Assembly: GCF_021025955.1 (NCBI RefSeq)
Contig: NZ_JAJNCL010000012.1
Coordinates: 109,156 to 173,155 of the forward strand
Direction of reading: 5' to 3'
From: Rhodococcus qingshengii
GTDB taxonomy: Bacteria; Actinomycetota; Actinomycetes; Mycobacteriales; Mycobacteriaceae
DNA: 64,000 nucleotides
Shown piece by piece: positions 43,734-53,500 of this stretch (positions are counted from its first letter, which is position 1; each line of letters begins with the position of its first letter). Position numbers and translations under genes: made by a program. The notes under the pieces are model-generated. The model was given only the letters and a program-made list of their open reading frames with translations. It had not been told where the DNA came from and ran no database searches.

Positions 43734-44867
43734 GTGGTTGAAGGTGACAACACTTCAGGGGGCACGGCGCCTCGCGTCGTACTGGTGACCGGGGCGAGCA
43801 GATTCCTCGGCGGCTACCTGATTACCAGGCTTGCGCAGAATCCGTCGATCGAGCGTGTCATCGCCGTCGACGCGGTCAGTCCGAGCAAGGACATGATGCG
43901 CAGAATGGGCCGCGCGGAATTCGTGCGAGCAGACATCCGCAATCCGCTGATCGGTAAAGTGATCCGAAACGCCGAGGTCGACACCGTCGTGCATGCGTCG
44001 ACGCTTCAGAAAGCCCCCAAAGCCGGCAGCCGCGCCGCGATGAAGGACATGAACGTCATCGGCGCCATGCAACTGTTCGCGGTCTGCCAGAAAGCTCCGA
44101 CGGTTCGCAAGGTGGTCCTGCGCTCGGCCTCGGTTGTCTACGGGTGCAGTGCCAAGGACCCCGCTCAGTTCACCGAAGAAATGAGTGCGCGCCGCCGGCC
44201 GCCGGGCGGATATGCCCGCGACAGTCTCGAGATCGAGGGATACCTCCGCGGGATGGGGCGTCGGCGTCCCGACATCTCGGTCGGGATTCTGCGGTTGGCG
44301 CCGCTGATCGGACCTCAACTGACGGCAACTGTCGGGCATTACGTCACCGCCCCGCTCGTGCCGACCATCGTCGGGCGCAACGCGCGTCTGCAATTGCTCC
44401 ACGTCGAGGATGCCCTCGCAGCGTTGGAGAAGGCGACCATCGGACACGCCTCGGGTACGTACAACATCGCCGGCGACGGGGTGGTGATGATGTCGCAGGC
44501 GATCCGCCGGGCAGGAAGGGTCGAAGTTCCGATGCCGCTCGCGCTGTTCCGCAGTGTCGGGAGCGCGTTGGTGGGATCGTCCATGAGGCTGTACACCGAC
44601 GAGCAACTCGAGTACTTCCGGTTCGGCTGCGGACTCGACACCACTCGCATGCGCAGCGAATTGGGGTTCGAGCCGCGATGGACCACCATGCAGGCACTCG
44701 ACGATTTCATGCGTGCGATGCAGACCCGCCGGATCATCAAGTCCGAGTGGATCGATCGGGCAGAGAATGCGTTGAGCACCATCCTCGGCGGTGACACCGC
44801 CGAGGCGGCGGCAACTGCAGACGTGATGCACATGCCGGTGTCGGGACGAAGTGCGGTGAAGGGGTGA
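43734..44867 (+). CDS. NAD-dependent epimerase/dehydratase-like protein (Rv0501/GalE2-like)
   Basis: A 377-residue extended-SDR-like protein. The dinucleotide motif is VVLVTGASRFLGGYLITRL, with VHASTLQ, a YARDSLEIEGYL segment in place of the usual YxxxK (the lysine is not evident), and LLHVEDALAALEKA. Mycobacterial relatives are named GalE2 but UDP-galactose epimerisation is unproven, and the unusual active-site region argues against a standard GalE. GTG 43734 is placed 7 bp after GGGGG; TTG 43731 is an alternative. It overlaps the acyltransferase gene by 4 bp. Confidence 0.82.
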   Translation: MVEGDNTSGGTAPRVVLVTGASRFLGGYLITRLAQNPSIERVIAVDAVSPSKDMMRRMGRAEFVRADIRNPLIGKVIRNAEVDTVVHASTLQKAPKAGSRAAMKDMNVIGAMQLFAVCQKAPTVRKVVLRSASVVYGCSAKDPAQFTEEMSARRRPPGGYARDSLEIEGYLRGMGRRRPDISVGILRLAPLIGPQLTATVGHYVTAPLVPTIVGRNARLQLLHVEDALAALEKATIGHASGTYNIAGDGVVMMSQAIRRAGRVEVPMPLALFRSVGSALVGSSMRLYTDEQLEYFRFGCGLDTTRMRSELGFEPRWTTMQALDDFMRAMQTRRIIKSEWIDRAENALSTILGGDTAEAAATADVMHMPVSGRSAVKG

Positions 44868-45901
44868 GTGACGTGGCAAAGGTAATTCCCTTGCGGCCCA
44901 GTGCAACTCACACCGGAAAGTCGGCAACCTCTCGGTCGCGTGAGTCCGTCACCGGCACGGAGCGTGACATCCGTGAACAAAGTGAGCGTCGGCATCCGTC
45001 CGGAGTTTCGTCGGCGGCCGACCAAGGCGGTGAGAGCACGTTCGTCGATGCGGCCAGGTCGGCGATCGTCGACCAGATCGGCTCGGCGGCAGAATTCTTC
45101 CGACGTCGGGTGTCCGGTGACTACGAGGTAGACGAGTTCGGATTCGACCCGCATTTCGCGGACAACGTCGTCATGCCGATGTTGCGGCCGTTGTTCGAGA
45201 AGTGGTTCCGCGTCGAGGTCAGCGGGATCGAGAACATTCCCCTCACCGGGGGAGCGCTGGTGGTTGCCAATCACGCCGGTGTGATCCCGCTTGACGGCCT
45301 GATGACGTCGGTTGCGGTGCACGATCATCATCCGGCGCACCGCCCGCTGCGAATGTTGGCTGCGGACATGGCTTTCGAGATGCCGGTGGTGGGCGGTCTG
45401 GCGCGCAAGGCTGGTCATACGTTGGCGTGCAACCCCGATGCCGAGCGTCTGCTCAACGAGGGGGAAGTTGCGGCGGTGTTCCCGGAAGGATTCAAGGGCA
45501 TCGGGAAACCGTTCAGTGAGCGGTACAAGTTACAGCGGTTCGGGCGCGGTGGCTTCGTGTCGGCCGCAATGCGTACCGGTGTCCCGATCATTCCGTGCTC
45601 GATCGTGGGTTCGGAGGAGATCTATCCCAAAATCGGTGATCTGACCACACTCGCGCGTGTTCTCGGGTTGCCGTATTTTCCGGTGACACCACTGTTTCCG
45701 CACTTCGGGCCGCTCGGCCTGGTTCCGTTGCCGTCGAAGTGGTACATCGAGTTCGGAAAGCCCATCGTCACCGACACCTTCGAGAGCGGTGCCGCCGACG
45801 ACCCGATGGTCCTGTTCGAGGTCACGGACCATGTTCGAGAAACGATTCAACAGACGCTGTATCGACTGTTGGCCAAGCGTCGCAACGTCTTTCTCGGCTG
45901 A
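44864..45901 (+). CDS. PlsC-type lysophospholipid acyltransferase (Rv0502-like)
   Basis: A 345-residue protein with about 85 variable, charged N-terminal residues followed by an acyltransferase domain: ALVVANHAGVIPLDGLM (HX4D), ADMAFEMPVVGGLARKAGHTLAC, AAVFPEGFKGIGKPFSERYKLQRFGRGGFVSAAM and GVPIIPCSIVGSEEIYP. Likely acylates lysophospholipid or a related lipid. It starts at GTG 44864, overlapping the epimerase-like stop (GTGA). A strong terminator separates it from the convergent HAD gene. Confidence 0.88.
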   Translation: MSDVAKVIPLRPSATHTGKSATSRSRESVTGTERDIREQSERRHPSGVSSAADQGGESTFVDAARSAIVDQIGSAAEFFRRRVSGDYEVDEFGFDPHFADNVVMPMLRPLFEKWFRVEVSGIENIPLTGGALVVANHAGVIPLDGLMTSVAVHDHHPAHRPLRMLAADMAFEMPVVGGLARKAGHTLACNPDAERLLNEGEVAAVFPEGFKGIGKPFSERYKLQRFGRGGFVSAAMRTGVPIIPCSIVGSEEIYPKIGDLTTLARVLGLPYFPVTPLFPHFGPLGLVPLPSKWYIEFGKPIVTDTFESGAADDPMVLFEVTDHVRETIQQTLYRLLAKRRNVFLG

Positions 45902-45936
45902 GTGCGGTCCGGATCGCCAGTCGATTCGGACCGCAC
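45902..45936. terminator. Bidirectional 15-bp hairpin terminator
   Basis: GTGCGGTCCGGATCG pairs with CGATTCGGACCGCAC (one G-T pair) across a 5-base loop. It begins immediately after the acyltransferase stop and ends 5 bp before the convergent HAD gene stop. Confidence 0.85.
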
Positions 45937-45940
45937 CCGC

Positions 45941-46936
45941 TCAGGCGTTCTGTTCTTTGCGCCTTGCAAGAATTGCCGCGAGCGCCCCGCCGACAGCTCC
46001 GAGCACGAGCGCCGTCGGTACGCCGATCTTGGCCGCTTTTCGTCCGGTGCGGAAATCGCGAACTTCCCAACCACGGTTCTTCGCGAGTTCACGAAGATCT
46101 GCGTCGGGATTGATCGCCACGGGCGTCCCCACCAACGAGAGCATCGGCACGTCGTTGTGGCTGTCGGAGTAGGCGGAACAGCGCTTGAGATTGAGTCCTT
46201 CACGTACGGCCAGTGTCCGCACGGCGTGAGCCTTGCCCATGCCGTGCAGGATGTCGCCGACGAGTCGGCCGGTGAAGACGCCGTCCTCACTCTCGGCGAC
46301 GGTGCCCAAGGCGCCGGTCAGTCCCAGTTTCTCAGCGATGACCTGAGCAAGTTCGACAGGAGTCGCCGTCACCAACCACACCTGCTGTCCGGCGTCGAGA
46401 TGCATCTGGGCCAACGCTCTCGTGCCTGGCCAGATCTTGTCGGCGATGACCTCGTCGTAGATCTCCTCGCCGAGGCGGGCGAGTTCGGCGGTGGATCGAC
46501 CGGCCACGAAGGACAGTGCTTTCTCACGGCCCTCCGCGACGTCGTCACTACTTTCTCTGCCGGTGACTCGGAACTTGATCTGCTTCCACGCGAAATCGAC
46601 CAGATCCGAGGTCTTGAGATACTTGCGAGCAGCGAGACCACGGGCGAAGTGGATGATCGATGCGCCCTGCACCATGGTGTTGTCGACGTCGAAGAATGCG
46701 GCAGCCGTGAGGTCGCGCGGAACGGTCGGCGGCTCTTCGCCAGTTTCGGGTTCTGTGGGGTTGGAAGCCTCGTGCAACGCCAGGGCTGCATCAGCACTCG
46801 CCTCGCCGGCGAGATTGGCTCGAACTTCCGACTCACTCGGGCCCAGCGGATTTTTCACATGGCGACGTCCGGGGAGTATGACCCCGGCCAGCCCTGATCC
46901 GAATCCGGAGCCGTTCGGTAGTGATCGCGCAGGCAC
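45941..46936 (-). CDS. HAD-IB phosphatase (SerB1-like)
   Basis: A 331-residue protein like mycobacterial Rv0505c. After a variable 75-residue N-terminus come [13 protein letters not shown] (nucleophile Asp), [28 protein letters not shown] and [11 protein letters not shown], then a Gly/Ala-rich hydrophobic C-terminal segment and a basic end that may anchor it to the membrane. Phosphoserine phosphatase activity is only one possibility for HAD-IB proteins. GTG 46936 has GGGAG 6 bp upstream; GTG 46942 and 46858 are alternatives. Confidence 0.85.
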   Translation of the reverse strand: MPARSLPNGSGFGSGLAGVILPGRRHVKNPLGPSESEVRANLAGEASADAALALHEASNPTEPETGEEPPTVPRDLTAAAFFDVDNTMVQGASIIHFARGLAARKYLKTSDLVDFAWKQIKFRVTGRESSDDVAEGREKALSFVAGRSTAELARLGEEIYDEVIADKIWPGTRALAQMHLDAGQQVWLVTATPVELAQVIAEKLGLTGALGTVAESEDGVFTGRLVGDILHGMGKAHAVRTLAVREGLNLKRCSAYSDSHNDVPMLSLVGTPVAINPDADLRELAKNRGWEVRDFRTGRKAAKIGVPTALVLGAVGGALAAILARRKEQNA

Positions 46937-47136
46937 CCGCACCTCCCGTGTTGCACTCTCGAGCAGAGAACTCTTCGAGTCAGCCTATCCTCCGCAATGA
47001 GGCCCGATGGGTTGGATGGCGACCTTCCCTGGGGTGTGTGACGTTCCTCTCCGCCGATTTGGTACCGAGTGGGGCTCTGGAGGCACACTCGACCGATCAA
47101 GTAGATGGCATCCCAGCTGAAGAAAGGTCTGCGTCG

Positions 47137-47397
47137 ATGACTGCAGCTACGCATGAAGTAACCCTGTTGACACGCGCAGGATGCGCGTCCTGCGTCGGCG
47201 CGGCGGAGGTACTACGACGGGTCTGTTCCGAGTTCGAGCTGGAATTGACGTGCATCGACGTAGACGAAGCTGCCGCGACGGATCCAGAGCTGAGAGCGGA
47301 GTACGGGGACAGATTGCCGGTCATTCTTCTCGACGGACGCGAGCACGGTTACTGGGAAGTTGACGAAGAACGCCTTCGCGACGATTTACGCAAGTAA
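47137..47397 (+). CDS. Glutaredoxin-like protein
   Basis: An 86-residue thioredoxin-fold protein with the redox motif CASC (Cys16/Cys19) after the TLLTRAG strand, a DVDEAA segment, the cis-Pro region RLPVILLDG, and EHGYWEVDEERLRDDL. It resembles the NrdH/glutaredoxin-like DUF836 type (Rv0508). The ATG at 47137 follows AAAGG. It may exchange electrons with mycothiol or thioredoxin systems; its place before rex-hemA is conserved. Confidence 0.85.
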   Translation: MTAATHEVTLLTRAGCASCVGAAEVLRRVCSEFELELTCIDVDEAAATDPELRAEYGDRLPVILLDGREHGYWEVDEERLRDDLRK

Positions 47398-47467
47398 GGC
47401 AACCCTCAAAGTTGTCCGCGGAGCCGCTTTGCAGGTGAACGGCACATCGAACCCGTCTCGAGCAACT

Positions 47468-47485
47468 TTGTGCATGGGTTCACAA
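47468..47485 (+). promoter_or_regulatory. rex: Rex operator (ROP-like site)
   Basis: TTGTGCATGGGTTCACAA matches the actinobacterial Rex operator TTGTGAANNNNTTCACAA at 13 of 14 defined positions. It lies 52 bp upstream of the rex start, the expected place for NADH/NAD-responsive autoregulation. The same geometry partly fits a CRP/GlxR site (TGTGC-N6-TCACA), so dual use is possible. Confidence 0.75.
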
Positions 47486-47537
47486 GCGGTTACCGTGGTG
47501 TGAACATTCCCCCGGAGCATCGTGGAGGTCGACAGTC

Positions 47538-48425
47538 GTGTCGACCGGACGAGGAGCCAGCGACGTGACCGAACCGCACCAGACGCATGAGCCTGTGGCT
47601 CAGCGCGTCACCGGCGCTGCGGGCTCTTCTGTCACCGACGCTGCCAGCGCCTCGGTCACCGACTCGATCGTTCAGGATCGCGTCATCCCCCAGGCTACGG
47701 TGACGCGCTTGGCCGCATACCTGCGGGTCCTCGGAGTGATGTCCGACCGGGGTACCTCCATCGTCTCGAGCGAGGAACTTGCCCAGGCGTCAGGCGTCGG
47801 ATCAGCGAAATTGCGCAAAGATCTGTCGTTCCTCGGACCCAACGGCGTCCGCGGCGTCGGGTATGACGTCAACAGGCTCCGCATTCGCATCGAGCGTGCA
47901 CTCGGACTCGATCGTGGGCACAAGGTCGTCCTCGTCGGAGTCGGAAACCTCGGCAAGGCGCTGGTCGGCTACGGCGGATTCAGCCGCCGCGGTTTCGAGA
48001 TGGTCGGACTCTTCGACAGTGACGCAGATCGAATCGGAAGCAGAGTCGGCGACCTCGTCGTGCGCAGCACCGAGGAACTGACCGTCGCCTGCCGCGAACT
48101 GAACGCGACCATCGGCGTCATCTCCACACCGGACGAAGCAGCGCAGGGTGTGTGCGACCAGTTCGTCAGCGCCGGGCTGCGCTGCATCATGAGTTTCTCG
48201 CCGATCGCCCTCGACGTTCCCGATCATGTGGAACTGCGGCGCGTCGATCTGGCCGTCGAGATGCAGGTTCTCTCCTTCAACAGTGCGCGCAATGCCGATC
48301 AGGCATCCAGCGCGCCGCGAGTACGCGTGGCTCACGCCGCATCCGCTTCGTCAGTTCCATCCACCAGTTCACCCGCTCCGGTCGGAGCAGGTTCGACAAG
48401 AAACGGATCAGTGATCGCGCCGTGA
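47538..48425 (+). CDS. rex: Redox-sensing transcriptional repressor Rex
   Basis: Represses target genes when NADH/NAD is low and releases DNA on binding NADH. The 295-residue protein has a disordered 45-residue N-terminus, a winged helix ([18 protein letters not shown], then [14 protein letters not shown], about 51-100), a Rossmann domain starting [14 protein letters not shown] (GxGxxG at 134-139) and [11 protein letters not shown], and a variable Ser/Ala-rich tail. GTG 47538 has GGAGG upstream. It overlaps hemA (GTGA), the layout of Streptomyces rex-hemACD, and its operator lies just upstream. Confidence 0.96.
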   Translation: MSTGRGASDVTEPHQTHEPVAQRVTGAAGSSVTDAASASVTDSIVQDRVIPQATVTRLAAYLRVLGVMSDRGTSIVSSEELAQASGVGSAKLRKDLSFLGPNGVRGVGYDVNRLRIRIERALGLDRGHKVVLVGVGNLGKALVGYGGFSRRGFEMVGLFDSDADRIGSRVGDLVVRSTEELTVACRELNATIGVISTPDEAAQGVCDQFVSAGLRCIMSFSPIALDVPDHVELRRVDLAVEMQVLSFNSARNADQASSAPRVRVAHAASASSVPSTSSPAPVGAGSTRNGSVIAP

Positions 48426-49783
48426 GTGTTCTGCTTGTCGGGGTCTCGCATCGAACCGCGCCCGTCCCGGTGCTCGAGCGAGTAGCTGTTACCGACACCG
48501 ATCGTCCGAAGCTGATCGACAAGCTTCTGGCGTCCTCGCACATCTCCGAAGCGATGATCGTCTCCACCTGCAACCGCGTGGAGGTCTACGCGGTGGTGGA
48601 CGCGTTCCACGGTGCTCTCACCGAAGTCGGCGAGATCCTGGCCGACCATTCAGGTCTCGACCTGACGGCGCTGCACGCTCACGCTTACGTCCGCTACAGC
48701 GAAGCAGCGGTCGAACACCTCTTCGCGGTAGCCAGTGGCCTCGACTCGATGGTGATCGGCGAACAGCAGATTCTCGGCCAGATCCGTTCGGCCTACGCAT
48801 CTTCGGATGCGCAGCAGGCTGCTGGACGCGTCGTCCACGAACTGGCTCAGCAGGCACTGCGCGTCGGTAAGCGAGTGCATTCCGAAACCGGAATCGACTC
48901 CGCCGGAGCGTCAGTCGTGTCCGTGGCTCTCGATCGTGCAGCCGGCATCATCGGCGAGGGCGGCCTGGTCGGCCGCACTGCCGTGGTCGTCGGGGCAGGC
49001 TCGATGGGCGGTCTGTCCGTCGCGCACCTCACCCGTGCCGGAATCGAACGCATCGTCGTCGTCAACCGGACGCAGGAACGTGCCGAGCACCTCGCCGAGA
49101 CGGCACGCTCCAACGGCGTCGATGCCGACGGTGTTGCCTTCGACCAGCTTTCGGCCGCGATGGCGCAAGCCGATGTCATGGTCACCTGTACCGGCGCGGT
49201 CGGGGCAGTGGTCACCCTGGCGGATGTGCACCGCGCACTCGCCGAGCCCGATCGCGACAACACCAAGCACCTGGTCATCTGCGACCTCGGGCTGCCGCGC
49301 GACATCGATCCCGCCGTCGCCGGCCTGCCGGGTGTCACCGTTCTCGACATGGAGACGCTGCAGCGTGATCCGGCGGCAGGCGCCGCCGCTTCCGACGCAG
49401 ATGCCGCACGCACCATCGTTGCCGGCGAGCTTGCGACGTACCTTGCGGGACAGCGTCTCGCCGAGGTCACTCCGACCGTCACGGCTTTGCGTCAGCGTGC
49501 CGCCGACGTCGTCGAAGCCGAACTGATGCGGCTCGATTCGCGTCTACCCGGCCTGGACGATCCGCAGCGCGACGAGGTTGCGCGCACCGTGCGCCGCGTC
49601 GTGGACAAGCTTCTCCACGCCCCGACCGTGCGCGTCAAGCAACTGGCGTCGGCCCCCGGCGGCGACTCCTACGCAGCAGCGCTGCGCGAACTCTTCGAAC
49701 TCAGCCCCGGATCTCCCGCGGCCGTGGCCACACCCACCGATCTGGTGGACGGCGACCGCACTGGAAGGGACCTGCAGGCATGA
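48422..49783 (+). CDS. hemA: Glutamyl-tRNA reductase
   Basis: First committed step of the C5 tetrapyrrole pathway: reduces glutamyl-tRNA to glutamate-1-semialdehyde with NADPH. The 453-residue protein has the catalytic Cys50 in [12 protein letters not shown], the [16 protein letters not shown] segment, the NADPH motif [10 protein letters not shown] and a C-terminal helical dimerisation domain. The GTG at 48422 overlaps the rex stop. hemC follows with ATGA overlap. Control by Rex fits a link between redox state and heme output. Confidence 0.97.
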   Translation: MSVLLVGVSHRTAPVPVLERVAVTDTDRPKLIDKLLASSHISEAMIVSTCNRVEVYAVVDAFHGALTEVGEILADHSGLDLTALHAHAYVRYSEAAVEHLFAVASGLDSMVIGEQQILGQIRSAYASSDAQQAAGRVVHELAQQALRVGKRVHSETGIDSAGASVVSVALDRAAGIIGEGGLVGRTAVVVGAGSMGGLSVAHLTRAGIERIVVVNRTQERAEHLAETARSNGVDADGVAFDQLSAAMAQADVMVTCTGAVGAVVTLADVHRALAEPDRDNTKHLVICDLGLPRDIDPAVAGLPGVTVLDMETLQRDPAAGAAASDADAARTIVAGELATYLAGQRLAEVTPTVTALRQRAADVVEAELMRLDSRLPGLDDPQRDEVARTVRRVVDKLLHAPTVRVKQLASAPGGDSYAAALRELFELSPGSPAAVATPTDLVDGDRTGRDLQA

Positions 49784-50754
49784 GCGTCACCACCCCGCAA
49801 TCGGGGATCCCGCTGCGGATCGGCACTCGCGGAAGTCTTCTCGCGACCACACAGGCCGGAACCGTGCGCGATTCCCTCATTGCAGCCGGACATCCCGCCG
49901 AGTTGGTCATCATCAAGACCAAGGGCGATCAGTCCACGGATCCCGTCCAGAAGATCGGCGTCGGAGTATTCACCGCTGAGCTTCGAGAAGCCTTGCTGGA
50001 CAACCGCGTCGACGTCGCAGTGCATTCCTACAAGGACCTGCCGACCGCGCAGGATCCACGTTTTGTCATCGCTGCGATTCCGCCTCGTGAGGATCCGCGT
50101 GACGCGCTCGTCGCCCGCGACGGTCTGGTCCTCGGCGAGCTTCCGGCCGGTTCCAAGGTGGGAACCTCGGCGCCGCGACGTGTTTCACAGCTGAAGGCAC
50201 TCGGGCTCGGCCTCGACATCGTGCCGCTGCGGGGCAACCTGCAGCGTCGCCTCGGCAAGGTCGAATCCGGTGAACTCGACGCCGTGATCCTCGCCCGCGC
50301 CGGCCTGTCCCGGATCGGCCTGCTCGATCTCATTACCGAGAACATCGAGCCCGTACAGATGCTTCCCGCTCCGGCGCAGGGCGCGTTGGCCGTCGAATGT
50401 CTTTCTGCCAATACGGAATTGGCAGCAATTCTGGCCGAGCACGACGACGCGGGTACCCGAGCCGCAGTCACTGCCGAGCGTGCACTTCTCGCCGAGTTGG
50501 AAGCCGGATGCACAGCGCCGGTAGGTGCGATTGCGGAAATCGTCGAATCCCTCGACGACGACGGCAGAATCTTCGACGAACTGTCGGTACGCGGCTGCGC
50601 AGCCGCCATCGACGGCTCGGACGTCATCCGTACCGGCGCCGTCGGTGCGCCGGACAAGGCCGAGGAACTCGGCCGAGCGGTAGCGCGCGAGTTACTCGAA
50701 CTCGGCGCCCGAGAGTTGATGAACGTGACCATAGGCGAGGCAGCCGATGTTTGA
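49780..50754 (+). CDS. hemC: Hydroxymethylbilane synthase (porphobilinogen deaminase)
   Basis: Polymerises four porphobilinogens into hydroxymethylbilane. The 324-residue protein has [50 protein letters not shown], and the dipyrromethane-cofactor Cys244 in [14 protein letters not shown] 49780 overlaps the hemA stop. hemD starts 60 bp later. Confidence 0.97.
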   Translation: MSVTTPQSGIPLRIGTRGSLLATTQAGTVRDSLIAAGHPAELVIIKTKGDQSTDPVQKIGVGVFTAELREALLDNRVDVAVHSYKDLPTAQDPRFVIAAIPPREDPRDALVARDGLVLGELPAGSKVGTSAPRRVSQLKALGLGLDIVPLRGNLQRRLGKVESGELDAVILARAGLSRIGLLDLITENIEPVQMLPAPAQGALAVECLSANTELAAILAEHDDAGTRAAVTAERALLAELEAGCTAPVGAIAEIVESLDDDGRIFDELSVRGCAAAIDGSDVIRTGAVGAPDKAEELGRAVARELLELGARELMNVTIGEAADV

Positions 50755-50814
50755 CGCCCCACTTTGCACTTGCACCAAGTTCCCATTTCGATACAGCGCA
50801 CTGGAGAATCACCG

Positions 50815-52377
50815 ATGACCCGAGTCCGAAAGAACACTCCCGGACGGATCCTGTTCGTGGGATCGGGACCGGGCGACCCCGCCCTGCTTACCGTTCGCGC
50901 ACGTGACGTCCTCACCGGCGCCGCAATGGCATTCACCGATCCGGACGTCGACAAGGGCGTCGTCGCGCTCGTCGGCATCGACATGGGTCGCGACGAGGAG
51001 ACCGGCGAGCTGATCGCGGACGTGCGTCCGGCACTCGGTGAGCCGGCCGAGGTTGCAAAGACATTGGTCCACGAGGCCAAGAACGGCCACGACGTCGTGC
51101 GTCTGGTCTCCGGTGACCCGCTGACCACGGATTCCGTGATTGCAGAAGTCACCGCGGTCGCTCGCACGCAGGTTCAGTTCGAGGTCCTCCCCGGTCTTCC
51201 GTCCGGTTCGGCAGTGCCGAGCTACGCCGGTATGGCGCTCGGCTCGGGGCACACCGAGGCCGACGTTCGCGGTGAAGTCGACTGGGCCGCTCTGGCTGCT
51301 GCACCGGGACCGCTTGTCCTGCATGCAACGTCAGGGCATCTCGCCGAGACCGCCAGCGCGCTGGTCGAGAACGGCTTGGCTCCGCAGACGCCTGCTGCCA
51401 TCACCGTCCGCGGCACCACTCGTCAGCAGCGAACCGTCGAGGCAACTCTCGCCACGCTCAACGAAGCGGGATCCGAACTGGTGGGCTCGCTCATCGTCAC
51501 CGTCGGGAAGGTCGTCGCGCAACGCAACAAGATGTCGTGGTGGGAATCTCGCGCTCTGTACGGCTGGACCGTCCTCGTGCCGCGCACCAAGGATCAGGCC
51601 GGCGAGATGAGCGACCGTCTGGTCACTCACGGAGCCATCCCGATCGAGGTTCCGACCATCGCCGTCGAGCCGCCTCGCAGCCCGGCTCAGATGGAGCGTT
51701 CGGTCAAGGGCCTCGTCGACGGTCGTTACCAGTGGGTCGTCTTCACTTCCACCAATGCTGTTCGCGCAGTGTGGGAGAAGTTCGAAGAGTTCGGTCTCGA
51801 CGCTCGCGCCTTCTCCGGTGTGAAGATCGCCTGCATCGGTGAAGCAACCGCAGCCAAGGTTCGCTCGTTCGGTATCAACCCCGAGCTGATCCCGACCGGT
51901 GAGCAGTCCAGTGAGGGCCTCCTGGCCGAATTCGCGCCCTACGACGACGTTTTCGATCCGGTCAACCGGGTTCTGTTGCCGCGCGCGGACATTGCGACCG
52001 AAACCCTTGCAGAGGGCCTGCGCGAACGCGGTTGGGAGATCGACGACGTCACCGCCTACCGCACCGTCCGGGCAGCGCCGCCGCCGGCCGAGACCCGCGA
52101 GATGATCAAGACCGGTGGATTCGACGCCGTCTGCTTCACCTCGTCCTCGACCGTGCGCAACCTCGTCGGCATCGCCGGCAAGCCGCACGCTCGCACGTTG
52201 GTCGCGTGCATCGGCCCGAAGACGGCCGAAACCGCTATCGAGTTCGGTCTGCGCGTCGACGTGCAGCCCGAGACCTCTCAGGTGGGACCGCTGGTGGAGG
52301 CTCTGGCCGAGCACGCAGCTCGTCTGCGCGCCGAAGGTGCTTTGCCGCCCCCGCGTAAGAAGTCTCGAAGGCGCTAG
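50815..52377 (+). CDS. hemD: Fused uroporphyrinogen-III methyltransferase/synthase
   Basis: A 520-residue two-domain enzyme. The N-terminal SUMT-like domain (RILFVGSGPGDPALLTVRARDVL, VVRLVSGDPLTTD, FEVLPGLPSGSAVPSYAGM) methylates uroporphyrinogen III toward siroheme/B12; the C-terminal half is uroporphyrinogen-III synthase (WTVLVPRTKDQAGEM, VFTSTNAVRAVWEKF, AYRTVRAAPPP, VCFTSSSTVRNL). This fused form is standard in Mycobacteriales. ATG 50815 has GGAG 9 bp upstream. It ends in a basic tail. A perfect hairpin separates it from hemB. Confidence 0.95.
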   Translation: MTRVRKNTPGRILFVGSGPGDPALLTVRARDVLTGAAMAFTDPDVDKGVVALVGIDMGRDEETGELIADVRPALGEPAEVAKTLVHEAKNGHDVVRLVSGDPLTTDSVIAEVTAVARTQVQFEVLPGLPSGSAVPSYAGMALGSGHTEADVRGEVDWAALAAAPGPLVLHATSGHLAETASALVENGLAPQTPAAITVRGTTRQQRTVEATLATLNEAGSELVGSLIVTVGKVVAQRNKMSWWESRALYGWTVLVPRTKDQAGEMSDRLVTHGAIPIEVPTIAVEPPRSPAQMERSVKGLVDGRYQWVVFTSTNAVRAVWEKFEEFGLDARAFSGVKIACIGEATAAKVRSFGINPELIPTGEQSSEGLLAEFAPYDDVFDPVNRVLLPRADIATETLAEGLRERGWEIDDVTAYRTVRAAPPPAETREMIKTGGFDAVCFTSSSTVRNLVGIAGKPHARTLVACIGPKTAETAIEFGLRVDVQPETSQVGPLVEALAEHAARLRAEGALPPPRKKSRRR

Positions 52378-52384
52378 CGCACCC

Positions 52385-52424
52385 GTGAGTGGTTGAGGAG
52401 TCTGTGGACTCCTCAACCACTCAC
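52385..52424. repeat. Perfect 18-bp inverted repeat between hemD and hemB
   Basis: GTGAGTGGTTGAGGAGTC and its exact complement flank a 4-base loop (TGTG), 7 bp after hemD. The arms are not GC-rich like a usual terminator here, and there is no U-run. It may attenuate hemB expression, or be a dispersed palindromic element. Confidence 0.8.
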
Positions 52425-52452
52425 AGGTCCCGACGAAGGAGGGCTACTTCTC

Positions 52453-53427
52453 GTGTTTCCCACTCATCGCCCTCGCCGGCTCCGGCGCACCCCAGCGCTC
52501 CGGCGACTCGTGGCAGAGACCTCGCTCGAATCCCGGCACCTCGTTTTGCCGATGTTCGTTGCCGACGGCATCGACTCGCCGCGTGAGATCAGTTCCATGC
52601 CAGGCGTTTTCCAGCACACACTCGATTCGCTGCGGTCCGCCGCGGTGGAAGCGGTGGAAGCCGGTGTCGGTGGCCTGATGCTCTTCGGTGTCCCCAAGGC
52701 GGAGGACAAGGACCCACAGGGTTCCGGTGCCTCCGATCCCGACGGCATCCTCAACGTCGGATTGCGTGCGCTGGCAGAAGAACTCGGTGATTCGACGGTC
52801 ATCATGGCCGATACCTGCCTCGACGAGTTCACCGATCACGGCCACTGCGGCGTGTTGACTGCCGGCGGTGCTGTCGACAACGACGCAACCTTGATTCGAT
52901 ACGTCGAAATGGCTCTCGCGCAAGCGGAATCGGGTGCGCACCTGCTCGGACCCAGCGGCATGATGGACGGTCAGGTGGCTGCTATCCGCGGTGCGCTCGA
53001 TGCATCCGGGTATGTCGAGGTCGGTCAGCTCGCCTATGCCGCGAAATATGCGTCAGCGTTCTACGGACCGTTCCGTGAAGCTGTTGGATCCTCCCTGCAA
53101 GGTGATCGTCGTACCTATCAGCAGGACGATGCCAATCGCCGCGAGTCGATGCGCGAAGTAGACCTCGACATCGCCGAGGGTGCCGACATGGTGATGGTCA
53201 AGCCGGCGATGTCCTACCTCGACATTCTGCGTGAGACGGCAGACCGGTCTCCAGTTCCGGTCGCGGCGTACCAGATCTCGGGCGAGTACTCGATGATCAC
53301 GGCCGCTGCGCAGAACGGGTGGATCGATCGGGATGCCGCGATTCTCGAATCGCTCACCAGCATTCGCCGGGCCGGTGCCGATGTGGTCCTCACTTATTGG
53401 GCGTCGGAAGTCGCCGGATGGCTGTGA
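52453..53427 (+). CDS. hemB: Delta-aminolevulinic acid dehydratase (porphobilinogen synthase)
   Basis: Condenses two ALA into porphobilinogen. The 324-residue barrel has [39 protein letters not shown] (metal-binding Cys residues region), [10 protein letters not shown], the Schiff-base Lys in [14 protein letters not shown], and [14 protein letters not shown] 52453 is set by AAGGAGGG at 52436-52443. It is the last of the rex-hemACDB run; its stop lies in a 24-bp tandem repeat. Confidence 0.97.
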   Translation: MFPTHRPRRLRRTPALRRLVAETSLESRHLVLPMFVADGIDSPREISSMPGVFQHTLDSLRSAAVEAVEAGVGGLMLFGVPKAEDKDPQGSGASDPDGILNVGLRALAEELGDSTVIMADTCLDEFTDHGHCGVLTAGGAVDNDATLIRYVEMALAQAESGAHLLGPSGMMDGQVAAIRGALDASGYVEVGQLAYAAKYASAFYGPFREAVGSSLQGDRRTYQQDDANRRESMREVDLDIAEGADMVMVKPAMSYLDILRETADRSPVPVAAYQISGEYSMITAAAQNGWIDRDAAILESLTSIRRAGADVVLTYWASEVAGWL

Positions 53428-53482
53428 CGGTGTCACTCATGGTGGCTGTGACGGTGTCACGCATGGTGGCTGCGCCGGTATC
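53420..53482 (+). repeat. 24-bp tandem repeat after hemB
   Basis: Two units (53420-53443, 53444-53467) differ at one base, and a third degenerate partial unit runs to about 53482. Each full unit contains the dyad GTGACGGTGTCAC. The first unit includes the hemB stop codon. The array ends about 20 bp before the next start codon. Confidence 0.85.
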
Positions 53483-53500
53483 GACCGATACGCTGGTGTC

